Of a DNA stretch of 64,000 nt, positions 34,060 through 43,578 are shown piece by piece. Each line of letters begins with the position of its first letter. Position 1 is the stretch's first letter. Origin of the DNA: Lactobacillus crispatus (GTDB lineage Bacteria; Bacillota; Bacilli; Lactobacillales; Lactobacillaceae); NCBI RefSeq assembly GCF_018987235.1, contig NZ_CP072197.1, positions 1,984,001-2,048,000 on the forward strand, in the 5' to 3' direction. The position numbers and the translations under genes were made by a program. The notes under the pieces are model-generated. The model made no database searches, was not told where the DNA came from, and was given only the letters and a program-made list of their open reading frames with translations.

Positions 34060-34974
34060 TTAAGAAATTTGCTCAACTTTGATTTGTGGAAGAACAGCAT
34101 CAATTTGGCTCTTAACTGCAATATCCTTAGTAAAGGCGGTAGCGGCACCACAAGCCATTCCAATTCTGAAGCCTTCCTTAGGATCTTGGGTCTTGTAGTA
34201 GGTACCAACGAAGCCGGCAATCATTGAATCACCTGCACCAACTGAGTTAACAGCAGTACCAACAGCACCCTTAGCATGGTAAACATGATCCTTGGTAAGA
34301 AGGAAACCACCTTCACCAGCCATAGAAACCATCACATTTTGAGCACCCTTATCTAAAAGCTTTTGTGCGTATTCAAGCATCACATCACTTGAATCAAAAG
34401 TTACGCCAAACAAGTCTGCTAATTCATGGTGGTTAGGCTTAATTACTAGTGGCTTATATGCCAAAGTATCAAGTAAAGCTTGTCCAGTAGTATCAACAAC
34501 AAATTCTGCACCTGCTTCTTTAATAGTAGGAAGCAATGATTGATAGAAATCAGTTGGAAGGCTTGGAGTAAGAGAACCGCTCATTACTACAATGTCGCCC
34601 TTCTTTAAATCGTTTAAACGATCCTTAAAAGCAGTGATTTCTTGGTCGGTAATGTTAGGACCAGCCGCGTTAATTTCAGTTTCCTTTTCAGCGTGGATCT
34701 TAACATTCACACGAGTGTTATCTGAAATAGTAACGAAGTCACTTTCAATTCTCTTTTGATTCAATTGACGAACCAATTCCTTACCAGTGAAGCCACCTAC
34801 GAAGCCCCATGCCGTATTATCAACATTTAATTGGTTAAGGATTTGAGAAACATTAATTCCCTTACCCCCTGCTAAAAATGAATCATTGTTAGTTCTGTTA
34901 ACTTCTCCGCGGTTAACTTTTTCTAATTGAAGAACATAGTCAAGCGCTGGATTAACAGTTACTGTATAAATCAT
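34060..34974 (-). CDS. fruK: 1-phosphofructokinase
   Basis: A 304-aa PfkB-family kinase with the substrate-side GGKGINVSQILNQL and the ATP-side VNSVGAGDSMIAGFV signature with its catalytic Asp. It makes fructose 1,6-bisphosphate from fructose 1-phosphate. Its ATG is 1 bp after the fruR stop, so fruR and fruK are translationally coupled; fruA follows by 20 bp. Confidence 0.93.
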   Translation of the reverse strand: MIYTVTVNPALDYVLQLEKVNRGEVNRTNNDSFLAGGKGINVSQILNQLNVDNTAWGFVGGFTGKELVRQLNQKRIESDFVTISDNTRVNVKIHAEKETEINAAGPNITDQEITAFKDRLNDLKKGDIVVMSGSLTPSLPTDFYQSLLPTIKEAGAEFVVDTTGQALLDTLAYKPLVIKPNHHELADLFGVTFDSSDVMLEYAQKLLDKGAQNVMVSMAGEGGFLLTKDHVYHAKGAVGTAVNSVGAGDSMIAGFVGTYYKTQDPKEGFRIGMACGAATAFTKDIAVKSQIDAVLPQIKVEQIS

Positions 34975-34975
34975 C

Positions 34976-35734
34976 CTATTTTGCCTCCTCTAATTCAATA
35001 CCGACTGGTAATGACCGTTTTTGACCTGGTTTTAGTTGATCAGTTACCACAATCACGTCACTTGTATTGGCAAACACAGCAAAGTTACGCTCACCGATTT
35101 TACTATTATCAGTTAATACATAAGCGTGTCTTGCCTGTTTGATTTCGGCTGCCTTAACCGCAGCTTCCTCTGGATCAGGTGTAGTTAGATTGCCATTTTT
35201 TTCAATTCCATTAGCACCAACGAAGCTAGCTGAAAAATTCATTGCCTTAATCTGACTTAAGGCGGTCTGACCTATAACAGCATGCGTATCGTCCTTAACT
35301 TCACCGCCAATTAGAATTGTGTTAATCCCGTGATTTAAACTGCATAAAGCAGTCTCTACACCATTAGTAATAATCTTGACGTTAGCAACTTCTGCTAAAA
35401 ATGGTACCATCTCATAAGTTGTTGTTCCTGCATCAATGAAGACATTGTCACCTGGACGAACAAAATTCTGCACGGCATATCTAGCAATAGTGATTTTTGC
35501 GTCATGATTCAAACTGAAGCGAACGTTTTGTGATACATCACGAGAAAAATGTTTAACTGATTGGGCACCGCCATGAACACGCTTAAGGATCCCATTTTTT
35601 TCCATCTGAATTAGATCTCGACGGATAGTTGATTCAGATGTTGCGGTTAAGTCACATAATTCACTTACGCGACATAACTCGTGTTGATTAACATAGTCTT
35701 CGATTAAGCTTTGGCGCTCCTGAGTCAGCATCAT
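34976..35734 (-). CDS. fruR: DeoR-family repressor of the fructose operon
   Basis: A 252-aa regulator with a DeoR helix-turn-helix at the front (ATSESTIRRDLIQMEKNGILKRVHGGA) and a sugar-phosphate sensor domain (VFIDAGTTTYEMVPFL, TDNSKIGERNF). It should repress the operon until fructose 1-phosphate accumulates. Two adjacent ATG codons are possible; 35734 fits GAGG at six bases. A cre site and T-rich direct repeats precede it. Confidence 0.88.
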   Translation of the reverse strand: MMLTQERQSLIEDYVNQHELCRVSELCDLTATSESTIRRDLIQMEKNGILKRVHGGAQSVKHFSRDVSQNVRFSLNHDAKITIARYAVQNFVRPGDNVFIDAGTTTYEMVPFLAEVANVKIITNGVETALCSLNHGINTILIGGEVKDDTHAVIGQTALSQIKAMNFSASFVGANGIEKNGNLTTPDPEEAAVKAAEIKQARHAYVLTDNSKIGERNFAVFANTSDVIVVTDQLKPGQKRSLPVGIELEEAK

Positions 35735-35753
35735 TTCTCACCTCGATAAATAT

Positions 35754-35767
35754 TGTATTCGCTTTCT
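35754..35767. promoter_or_regulatory. CcpA (cre) site of the fructose operon
   Basis: TGTATTCGCTTTCT is close to the cre consensus and shares its first 13 bases with the cre-like site before the alpha-glucosidase gene at 62523. Repeated TCATTTTT tracts next to it (35770-35830) may be FruR sites. Confidence 0.55.
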
Positions 35768-35844
35768 CCTCCAAAATCAATCATTTTTCTTCAAAAAGTG
35801 TCATTTTTATTTATTATCGTTCAATAAAATTCATTTATATGCAA

Positions 35845-35885
35845 AAAAGATGCCGTTTTTTGATTGAAACGACATCTTTTCTTCA
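35845..35885 (-). terminator. second terminator-like hairpin
   Basis: AAAAGATG and CATCTTTT with CGTTT/AAACG inside form an almost perfect stem; T run on the minus strand. Confidence 0.6.
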
Positions 35886-35898
35886 TCATTTTGAATTA

Positions 35899-35950
35899 TT
35901 CTTAGTCATTTTACCCCATTTGACTAAGAATCAGCAAAGATGACTAAGAA
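35899..35950. repeat. three copies of TGACTAAGAA
   Basis: TTCTTAGTCA at 35899 and TGACTAAGAA at 35921 and 35941 (20-bp pitch) lie in an intergenic gap between two terminators. They resemble protein-binding sites, but no promoter of a known gene is next to them. Confidence 0.4.
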
Positions 35951-35982
35951 AGAGAACCCAAGATCTATTAACCTTGCTAAAA

Positions 35983-36025
35983 CAAAACACGCCGAATCAT
36001 TATTGATTCAGCGCGTTTTACTATT
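35983..36025 (-). terminator. terminator of the ABC-2 exporter operon
   Basis: AAACACGCCGAATCA pairs with TGATTCAGCGCGTTT (two wobble/mismatch positions) around a 4-base loop; T-rich on the minus strand. Confidence 0.75.
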
Positions 36026-36038
36026 AAATATATTTTGT

Positions 36039-37253
36039 CTAGCCTTTCAAGCTACGCTTAAAGTTTTGCCATGGGCCGACATCATCTGTTTGCAAAATCA
36101 AGTTTGGATAGATTTTTCTAATCCAGATAAATGACGCTACTGTAGCGGCTAAAGCAATTAAAGCAGAGATAGCTGCCTCTAAATTAGTTGCGTTACCCAT
36201 AATTACTCTAGCTGGCATTACAAATGATGATAGAAACGGGATGTACGATAATACTTTAGTAAAAATCGTATCCCCACCTGATTGCATATTGACTGTGAAC
36301 AAGAACCCGATCAACATCAATGTAGATAGTGGTCCCACCGCTTTGTTGGCATTCTCGCTTTTAGCAACCAAAGCGCCACAGAAAGCTGCAAAGATAATAA
36401 ACAATACCAAGCCGATTATCGTAAACACCAATCCCCAAGAAGCCAGATTGCCAATTGCTTGATCAATCATCGGCTTATACTGTCCAAATAAATCGCTAAA
36501 GCCATCGATGTATGGGGCCGCGCAATAAACTGCCACAAAACCAACAACATAAATTAACACTTGGGTAATAATTTCACCAAAAATACCTAAAATTTTCCCA
36601 GTGAAATAATCGCCACCTGGCATACTCGAAAAGATTACTTCCATTATCTTGGTACCCTTCTCCGTAGCGATATCTTGTGCTGTTACTTGCGTATAAGTGA
36701 TCACAAGCATGTACAAGATAATCAGCAAAGTCCAGAAGGAAATTTGCTTAACAGGATCATTGTCAAAGCTCTTCTTCTCAACATGCTTAACTTGTTGCTT
36801 AAATTGCGCCCGCGTAGCTAAAGTCTGAGTCTGTTTTGTCGTTAGCTTGGCCTTACTTAAATTCAATTGTTGCTGGGCGGTGTTTAGGCTCGTTAGCAGC
36901 TCTGATTTTAGATCACTGTCCATTTTTTCATCACTATAGTAAGTTGCAGCTAATTGATTATTCTTTTGTTCAATTAAAACATAGCCATCGATATCTTCAT
37001 CTTTATACGCCTTTTTAGCCTTAGCTTCAGTGCTATAGTTGTCAAAGTCTTCTGACTTTTTAATTGCTTGCTTTAAGGCAGAATTAGAAGTAACTACCCC
37101 GACATAGTTGTCATCACTACCGCCAGCTGATACCATTCCGATAACAAATGAAAAGAAGACGAGCAGAAACGGTGCTAAAATCATCAACAAATATGACCAA
37201 GTTTTCACTTCTCTACGGTAGGTTTCTTTAGCGACAAGCCAGATCTTATTCAT
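36039..37253 (-). CDS. ABC-2 type exporter permease (NatB/YhaP-like)
   Basis: A 404-aa membrane protein: helix near the N-terminus, a long extracytoplasmic domain (about 45-175) and five or six C-terminal helices, with TAQDIATEKGTKIMEVIFSSM, the hallmark of the NatB/YhaP group. It pairs with the upstream ATPase, whose last codons it overlaps (ATG 37253 within the ATPase end). Homologues export sodium or peptides; the substrate is unknown. Confidence 0.82.
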   Translation of the reverse strand: MNKIWLVAKETYRREVKTWSYLLMILAPFLLVFFSFVIGMVSAGGSDDNYVGVVTSNSALKQAIKKSEDFDNYSTEAKAKKAYKDEDIDGYVLIEQKNNQLAATYYSDEKMDSDLKSELLTSLNTAQQQLNLSKAKLTTKQTQTLATRAQFKQQVKHVEKKSFDNDPVKQISFWTLLIILYMLVITYTQVTAQDIATEKGTKIMEVIFSSMPGGDYFTGKILGIFGEIITQVLIYVVGFVAVYCAAPYIDGFSDLFGQYKPMIDQAIGNLASWGLVFTIIGLVLFIIFAAFCGALVAKSENANKAVGPLSTLMLIGFLFTVNMQSGGDTIFTKVLSYIPFLSSFVMPARVIMGNATNLEAAISALIALAATVASFIWIRKIYPNLILQTDDVGPWQNFKRSLKG

Positions 37254-38142
37254 GACGAGCACCTGCTTTCATCTTGAAAATTTCGTCTAAAGTTGGAGGT
37301 TCCTGGTCAAAAGTCTGGATATATTGACCGGCCGAAAGTTGGTTAAAAATATCCTTACCATATTTTTCGTCTGCAAGAATAAGCAGCTTCATTCCATTGT
37401 TTTGCAAAATTACATCTTTTACACCTGGCAAGGCTGATAATTCAGCAGCACTTTTGTCTGTCCTGACAAAAATTCGAGTTAAACCAAAGCTGTTCTTAAT
37501 TTCATTTACTGGGCCATTCAAGACGATATGCCCATCATTGATCATTACGACGTCATCGCACAATTCTTCCACGTTACGCATATCATGATCAGAAAAAATG
37601 ATTGTAGCGCCTTTTCTTTTTTCTTCCAAAATCAGCTGCTTCAGTAGATCGACATTAACAGGATCTAGTCCACTGAATGGTTCATCTAAAATAATCAATT
37701 TAGGTTGATGAATTAAAGTCGCAATCATCTGTACTTTTTGTTGGTTACCTTTAGACAAAGACTTAATCTTATCCATGGGGATCCCTTTAACAGCCAAACG
37801 TGATAACCAATCAGGTAATTCTTCTTTTACCTTTTTAGCCGGCATCCCTTTAAGGCTAGCTAAAAACACTACCTGATCTTCAATGGTTAACTTAGGCATC
37901 AAACTTCGCTCTTCAGGCAGATAGCCAATATTGTCATAATCTTTAGCGTTGAAAGAATGTCCATCAATACTAATCTGACCGTCATAATCAACGAATTTCA
38001 AAATACTATGAAAGATCGTCGACTTACCCGACCCATTTTTACCAACCAGTCCAAGAATACGCCCATCTGACACATTGAAACTAACATCAAACAAAACCTG
38101 TGTTGACCCGAAGCTTTTATTTAGGTGTTCTATTTTTAACAT
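37246..38142 (-). CDS. ABC exporter ATPase (NatA/YhaQ-like)
   Basis: A 298-aa ATPase with Walker A GKNGSGKST, signature SLSKGNQQKVQ, Walker B LIILDEPFSGLDPVN, and a C-terminal extension (about 215-298) typical of the YhaQ/NatA group. It drives the permease encoded 8 bp overlapping downstream. GAGG lies before the ATG. Confidence 0.87.
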   Translation of the reverse strand: MLKIEHLNKSFGSTQVLFDVSFNVSDGRILGLVGKNGSGKSTIFHSILKFVDYDGQISIDGHSFNAKDYDNIGYLPEERSLMPKLTIEDQVVFLASLKGMPAKKVKEELPDWLSRLAVKGIPMDKIKSLSKGNQQKVQMIATLIHQPKLIILDEPFSGLDPVNVDLLKQLILEEKRKGATIIFSDHDMRNVEELCDDVVMINDGHIVLNGPVNEIKNSFGLTRIFVRTDKSAAELSALPGVKDVILQNNGMKLLILADEKYGKDIFNQLSAGQYIQTFDQEPPTLDEIFKMKAGARHE

Positions 38143-38180
38143 AATTTTTCCTCAACTTTTCTATGTTATTGATCGAATAT

Positions 38181-38408
38181 CTAAGAATAATTATCGCCAA
38201 AGAATGCAAGCACATCCAAAATATTCAGCAACAATTGACGCCAATATGCTTGCCAAAAATGAGGATATACCTTAGTAGATTTCCTAATAAATCTTAGTTG
38301 ATAACCATCTGATGTTTTGTTCCGCATTACCTGGGGAATAGTAACTAACCAACATAGTGTAATTACTATAACAATTATCATAATTATAGAAATAACTGTA
38401 TTTTTCAT
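38181..38408 (-). CDS. small membrane protein, FWQAYW family
   Basis: A 75-aa protein with one helix near the front (VISIIMIIVIVITLCWLV) and a conserved tail with HFWQAYWRQLLLNILDVLAFF. The same pattern is in the proteins at 58919-59182 (SFWQAYWYHGWLNMVDW) and in the IS-split gene at 47278-48876 (FLKAYFKYIELNVLSW). The family always sits beside bacteriocin or immunity-like genes, so an immunity role is plausible. Start ATG 38408 with AAAGGA nine bases before. Confidence 0.55.
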   Translation of the reverse strand: MKNTVISIIMIIVIVITLCWLVTIPQVMRNKTSDGYQLRFIRKSTKVYPHFWQAYWRQLLLNILDVLAFFGDNYS

Positions 38409-38458
38409 GGCATTCATTCCTTTTTAACTTCTGCTATGGGAATTATGTGGTACATATA

Positions 38459-38659
38459 CTAATAATTGTCGCTATCATTTTCTGCTTTAAGCTTAAAATA
38501 TCCGATACTTGTATAGCCTAACCAGATCAACAAGATAACAATAACGGTACATAATTTTCAAGTTGTACCATTACCAGTAATACTAAAAATTGCGACAATT
38601 AGTGCAATAACAGAGAAAATCACAGCACCAGTGAATTGTTTTTTAGCTTTTTCCAACAT
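38459..38659 (-). pseudogene. small two-TM protein with in-frame TGA
   Basis: The frame starts MLEKAKKQFTGAVIFSVIAL, runs through a first helix to GNGTT and then meets TGA at 38558-38560. It continues in the same frame with a second helix (VIVILLIWLGYTSIGYF) to a stop at 38459. The paralogue at 40230-40407 has GTW at this place, so the TGA probably replaced TGG (Trp). The full product would be 66 aa. Confidence 0.65.
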
Positions 38660-38678
38660 TATCTATCCCCTCGGCTTT

Positions 38679-39101
38679 TTATCTAATGGTTATTAGACCT
38701 AGAAGTACACCGTCAAAGAACTGCCATAAAGTATCGGTTGAAAAAATTGTTTTTACAATATCAACTGACCCCCAATTGGTTACTAAAGTAATCACTACAC
38801 TAGCTGCAGCAACCACTACTCCTGTACCAATAACTTGAGGAGCAAGTTTCAACACTTTCTTCTGCCATGGAATCTTTGATGTGACCGTTTTATTAAGGAC
38901 TAAACTTGCGGACATAATGCCACCAATCATTAGACCGAAAGCCAATCCAGCTCCCATCGACATAATAATTTGAAAAGGTTGAGGCGAACCAGCGGTCTTA
39001 ACATACATCATCACAAGAGCTAATATTGGTCCAACAAGTGCTCCAATTCCCATGCCTTCAATAATTCGTTTGTTTTCACGGGCAAATTTTTCGTTATTCA
39101 T
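38679..39101 (-). CDS. four-TM membrane protein, paralogue of 59198 gene
   Basis: A 140-aa protein with four helices. Start MNNEKFARENKRIIEGMGIG and a late FSTDTLWQFFDGVLLG match the 59198-59605 protein (MKNQKFERENKKIILGMVIG, FSNDTLWALAFGMAMG). Both lie next to an FWQAYW-family gene, so the pair appears to be a duplicated module at the two ends of the bacteriocin island. Function unknown; immunity is a guess. Confidence 0.6.
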   Translation of the reverse strand: MNNEKFARENKRIIEGMGIGALVGPILALVMMYVKTAGSPQPFQIIMSMGAGLAFGLMIGGIMSASLVLNKTVTSKIPWQKKVLKLAPQVIGTGVVVAAASVVITLVTNWGSVDIVKTIFSTDTLWQFFDGVLLGLITIR

Positions 39102-39134
39102 TGTTCTTACCTCAAGGAAATTTGTTTTTCATTT

Positions 39135-39329
39135 TTAATTAAACAAATCCGAAAACTTAGTCGGAATGTTGTTGTTCTTGGCGAAGTATTTTTTGAATGC
39201 ATCCGTAAAGCTTAATTGATCTTTTTCTCTATTTTCAAGCAAATCATGAACAGCTAAGAATGCTGTAACGGCATAATTAACAGCTAAAACAATCAGTAAG
39301 CCGAGCACAATATAAATTAGGTACAGCAT
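39135..39329 (-). CDS. 64-aa single-TM protein
   Basis: Starts MLYLIYIVLGLLIVLAVNYA, then a charged cytoplasmic tail (HDLLENREKDQLSFTDAFKKYF). ATG 39329 with GGAGG eight bases upstream. It begins the cluster 39329-38181 of four small membrane genes. Not recognised. Confidence 0.5.
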   Translation of the reverse strand: MLYLIYIVLGLLIVLAVNYAVTAFLAVHDLLENREKDQLSFTDAFKKYFAKNNNIPTKFSDLFN

Positions 39330-39461
39330 TTTTCTTTCCTCCAATTCAGCGATTATCTCCCAGGAAATAATCTTTTATCCTTTTAAATTAATCATATCCC
39401 CATCATTTATGTAAAAGGTAAAACCGTCCAATTCTGTCATTTTTCGGACTGATTTTGCATT

Positions 39462-39671
39462 TTATTCTTCATCTTTTTTATAAACTAATAAATCCCCTGG
39501 TTGACAATCCAAGACTTCACAGATCTTGCTCAACGTGTCGAAGCGAACGCCATGCGCCTTTCCTGTCTTTAGGATTGACAGGTTAGCCGGCGTGATGCCA
39601 ACCTTCTCTGCCAACTCCTTTGAAGACATCTTTCGCTTCAAGAGCATAAAATCTAGTGTCACTTCAATCAT
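39462..39671 (-). CDS. XRE-family regulator (YozG-like)
   Basis: A 69-aa helix-turn-helix protein (KMSSKELAEKVGITPANLSILKTGK over helices 2-3, DCQPGDLLVY at the end). The YozG type nearly always follows a DUF2975 membrane protein, as here (14 bp). It probably controls that pair or the nearby small membrane genes. Confidence 0.88.
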   Translation of the reverse strand: MIEVTLDFMLLKRKMSSKELAEKVGITPANLSILKTGKAHGVRFDTLSKICEVLDCQPGDLLVYKKDEE

Positions 39672-39685
39672 CTATATCAACCTTT

Positions 39686-40225
39686 CTAAATAATCGAGTC
39701 TGCATCCTCCTGAACCTTCGTTCCGTACTTGAATACCAAGTAAACTACGTACAATACTGCTAGGAAAAGCAAGCCGGTTCTCACACCACTTGGATAAAGT
39801 ACATTATTCGCATATTTAATGAACCAAGCGCGGTGAGTCATGAGCATAATGAAATCTATTATTGAAATGATGGTATATCCAGCAACTGAAATTAGTAACT
39901 TCTTGAGTAAATTCAAATTACTATCAGCAAAGTAAACTTCTTGCTTGATATTCTTAACAATTAATCTGGCATATCGACAGATTAAAAAGGCCGCAATGCT
40001 CATAAGGATCATTAACAGCAACATAACTATTAATACTCCAACATAGCTATCAACTGATACGCCTTTTACATACATACTACTTTCAAATCCAGCACGAAAA
40101 TCTGGATTTTTTATGCCAAATAATATAACACCGCCCATAACGATCCACATAATTATTCCTATTACACAGATTATCTGGTAGATCCAAGCAAAAACTGTCA
40201 ATAAATTCAAAATAAACTTTTTCAT
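39686..40225 (-). CDS. DUF2975 membrane protein
   Basis: A 179-aa protein with four helices, of the DUF2975 type, recognised by its pairing with a YozG-like regulator and by the RLIVKNIKQEVYFADSNLNLLKK loop segment between helices 2 and 3. GAGG precedes the ATG. The role is unknown; these pairs are often taken to be membrane-stress sensors. Confidence 0.75.
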   Translation of the reverse strand: MKKFILNLLTVFAWIYQIICVIGIIMWIVMGGVILFGIKNPDFRAGFESSMYVKGVSVDSYVGVLIVMLLLMILMSIAAFLICRYARLIVKNIKQEVYFADSNLNLLKKLLISVAGYTIISIIDFIMLMTHRAWFIKYANNVLYPSGVRTGLLFLAVLYVVYLVFKYGTKVQEDADSII

Positions 40226-40229
40226 TTTT

Positions 40230-40407
40230 TTATCCTCTCAAAATCTGGATGATTCTGTATATAGCACTGCCAACTACACCCGTTACTCCAATTACTAATA
40301 ATGTAATTCTAAGAACACTCCACGTTCCGCCAAAGTTAGCAAACACTAAGATTGTCATTATTATCAGCATTCCAACAATTGAGCCTACCTGTCTTTTCTG
40401 GAAGCAT
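40230..40407 (-). pseudogene. small two-TM protein, frameshifted
   Basis: AGAGAGGG sits six bases before ATG 40407, but this frame (MLPEKTGRLN...) is short. After one frame shift near 40393 the sequence encodes RQVGSIVGMLIIMTILVFAN and a second helix (RITLLVIGVTGVVGSAIY), ending at 40230. That product aligns with the 38459-38659 protein over both helices, so this is a disrupted paralogue. The DUF2975 start follows 4 bp later. Confidence 0.55.
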
Positions 40408-40523
40408 ATCTATCCCTCTCTTCCATGAAACTATCTATCTATCTCTTTCTTATTCCTTTTTATAATTATTGTATTACGATAATTTATAATTGCAATACAG
40501 AAATAAAATATTTTTTTAGGATA

Positions 40524-40565
40524 ATAAAAAATACCAGGTCAGTCATTAAACCAACTTGGTATTAT
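40524..40565 (-). terminator. terminator hairpin, box-like arms
   Basis: AATACCA and TGGTATT with CAGTC-type sequence inside. It belongs to the same family as the hairpins at 46413, 57250 and 58906. Confidence 0.65.
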
Positions 40566-40580
40566 GTTTTATCTTCCAAG

Positions 40581-40796
40581 CTACTGCTTTTTACTTTTCT
40601 TCTTATAGTAAGAGTTCATGAAAATATTCATAAAGATAACAAAGGCTACACTTTCAACTATATTCCAAAATACTGTTCCAAAGCTTAATGTTTTGTACTG
40701 AAAATAGTCCCATACCAATCCTATTAACAGGGCCAAAATACCAGCGATGATACTTCTGTTTCTAACTTGGCGCTCGGTTAAAATTTTATTTTTCAT
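40581..40796 (-). CDS. 71-aa two-TM protein, possible immunity protein
   Basis: Starts MKNKILTERQVRNRSIIAGI, two helices, and a Lys-rich end (YYKKKSKKQ). The RSIIAG...ES..F pattern also occurs in the 46509-46922 protein. Both genes directly follow a double-glycine bacteriocin gene, the usual position of the immunity gene. Family unknown. Confidence 0.55.
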   Translation of the reverse strand: MKNKILTERQVRNRSIIAGILALLIGLVWDYFQYKTLSFGTVFWNIVESVAFVIFMNIFMNSYYKKKSKKQ

Positions 40797-40865
40797 AATT
40801 TTTACCCCATTATTATCATATCGAAAAATAGGAAATCTATTAACCGAATTTTCTATTTTTTAATA

Positions 40866-41060
40866 TTATCTATGTTTATGTTTTTTATGTCTATTTTGTT
40901 TGGCGAAATCTTTAACAGCGCCTTCTACACATCCTTTTATCATACCACTTCCGCTAGGGAGCGCGTCAATGAAACCCGATAAACATGATCCACCTACACC
41001 AAGCCAGTTAGTGCCACCACTTACTTTTTCTAATTCTTTATAATTCATTTCTTTCATCAT
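40866..41060 (-). CDS. double-glycine bacteriocin-like peptide
   Basis: A 64-aa prepeptide. The leader (MMKEMNYKELEKVSGG) ends in a GG cleavage site for a C39 transporter. The 48-aa mature part begins TNWLGVGGSCLSGF, has two Cys that could form a disulfide, and ends in a strongly basic tail (NRHKKHKHR). The ATG at 41060 has AAGGAGG eight bases before it. It follows a broken bacteriocin gene and precedes a likely immunity gene, and may be its two-peptide partner. Confidence 0.75.
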   Translation of the reverse strand: MMKEMNYKELEKVSGGTNWLGVGGSCLSGFIDALPSGSGMIKGCVEGAVKDFAKQNRHKKHKHR

Positions 41061-41077
41061 AAAAGTTACCTCCTTTT

Positions 41078-41329
41078 TTACAAATGTGATACACAAGAAA
41101 CTGATCCGCTAATAATACCCACATTAGCACCAAATATAGCTCCACCTACTGTACCAATTGGAGTACCAAATGCAGTGCCTGCAATGCCATATTTTAGTCC
41201 ATCCTTCAACGCTCCCATTCCAATAGCTTTAGCACAATTTGTGATTTTTCTACGGCGTCTTGCTTTACCACCGTTACCACCGAAAACAGCTGACAGTTAT
41301 TCATAAGTTAAAGTTTCAAATTTGTTCAT
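41078..41329 (-). pseudogene. bacteriocin prepeptide with stop codon in the leader
   Basis: The frame starts MNKFETLTYE, then TAA (41297-41299), then LSAVFGG and a core that begins NGGKARRRKITNCAKAIG and ends GSVSCVSHL, rich in Gly/Ala. Leaders of its paralogues read ...EEL(S/T)xVxGG, so TAA most likely replaced a GAA codon. The core has the same design as 46949-47203 and 48878-49117 (basic front, Cys, glycine-rich helix, Cys near the end). Without readthrough it would not be made. Confidence 0.75.
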
Positions 41330-41921
41330 GTTTTTCGCCTTTATAAAACTTCTAATTACAATTTTCATAAGTGAATTAAGTTTTACCTCTCTTCAACTTA
41401 CACACTAATAATACAAAACAATTTACCTTCATTGGCGTATAATACAGATTTAGCACGAAACAAGATCTATTTGGAAAATATTTACCAAATCGGCCAAGTT
41501 TTCGTATATTAGTAATTTACAAAGGGTTCTTATTAATTGTTACGCTAACTTGATATTCTGTTTTATAAATCCGAAAACTAGTAAAAACATAGACACAATG
41601 CACTTATTATGAGAATGGCTAACAAAAAAATCTTCTCATAGCCAAGGCTACAAGAAGATTGCCATCACATTAATGCATAAACTGATACGCACGCTCTTTA
41701 CTTTAATAAAACATGATCAATTATACGACTATAACATAGCCACTCAAAACCAAAAACTTGAGTCGAAATCAAATAATCATTTTTAGCATAGTAACCTACG
41801 AAAAAAATCACAAGTTTCATAGGTTTCTTTGCGTTATCTTCTAAGTATTACGATATTTTCTATTGGAGATATTTCTAGCCTATTCGCATCAGTATTTTTT
41901 TCAATACTTATCTACTAGTTA
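41330..41921. other. intergenic region with terminator and degenerate boxes
   Basis: 590 bp without a gene. It holds the terminator at 41623-41660 and, at 41447-41496, a sequence resembling the regulator boxes of this island (GATTTAGCAC, then weaker copies about 21 and 40 bp further). The rest is AT-rich with an imperfect inverted repeat near 41787-41822. Confidence 0.4.
41623..41660 (-). terminator. terminator of the 43424-41922 operon
   Basis: AATCTTCT and AGAAGATT with TAGCC/GGCTA inside; seven T on the minus strand. Confidence 0.75.
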
Positions 41922-42119
41922 TTATCTACCTCTATGAAAAGAACTTTGGAAAAACTTAGGATTTTCCAAATAAACGTCTCGTTTATGATTACCACCTTTC
42001 TTACTGTATAAAGGTAGCATGTGTTCAGTATCAGTTAGACCAATATCATCTACAGAACCTGACCCACCTAAAATTCCGCTTAAAAGTACTTCATCTTTAG
42101 AAATAATGATTCGTTTCAT
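41922..42119 (-). CDS. 65-aa peptide with double-glycine-like leader
   Basis: Starts MKRIIISKDEVLLSGILGGS; a GG at 18-19 preceded by Leu/Ile fits a leader, and the rest is polar and basic (ends QSSFHRGR) with a second GG near residue 43. The ATG overlaps the stop of the thioredoxin-like gene (ATGA-type junction), so the two are coupled. It might be a bacteriocin, a pheromone or a regulatory peptide. Not recognised. Confidence 0.5.
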   Translation of the reverse strand: MKRIIISKDEVLLSGILGGSGSVDDIGLTDTEHMLPLYSKKGGNHKRDVYLENPKFFQSSFHRGR

Positions 42120-43463
<1,344 letters not shown>

Positions 43464-43496
43464 TCAATTATCAGCTATCTTTTTGGTTATCAGACT

Positions 43497-43527
43497 TATT
43501 CAGTACACTTTTTGACCAAATCAGTTA
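43497..43527. promoter_or_regulatory. two regulator boxes before the thioredoxin-like gene
   Basis: TATTCAGTAC (43497) and AAATCAGTTA (43518), start-to-start 21 bp, like the boxes before the bacteriocin operons. A third copy is not clear. Confidence 0.5.
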
Positions 43528-43555
43528 TCAAAACAATTGGAATTTGATTCTAACT

Positions 43556-43578
43556 AAAAAAGAGCTTTTCAGCTCCTT
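43556..43578 (-). terminator. terminator of the ABC/accessory operon
   Basis: GAGCT and AGCTC around TTTC, with a T run on the minus strand; it starts at the accessory gene stop. Confidence 0.7.
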
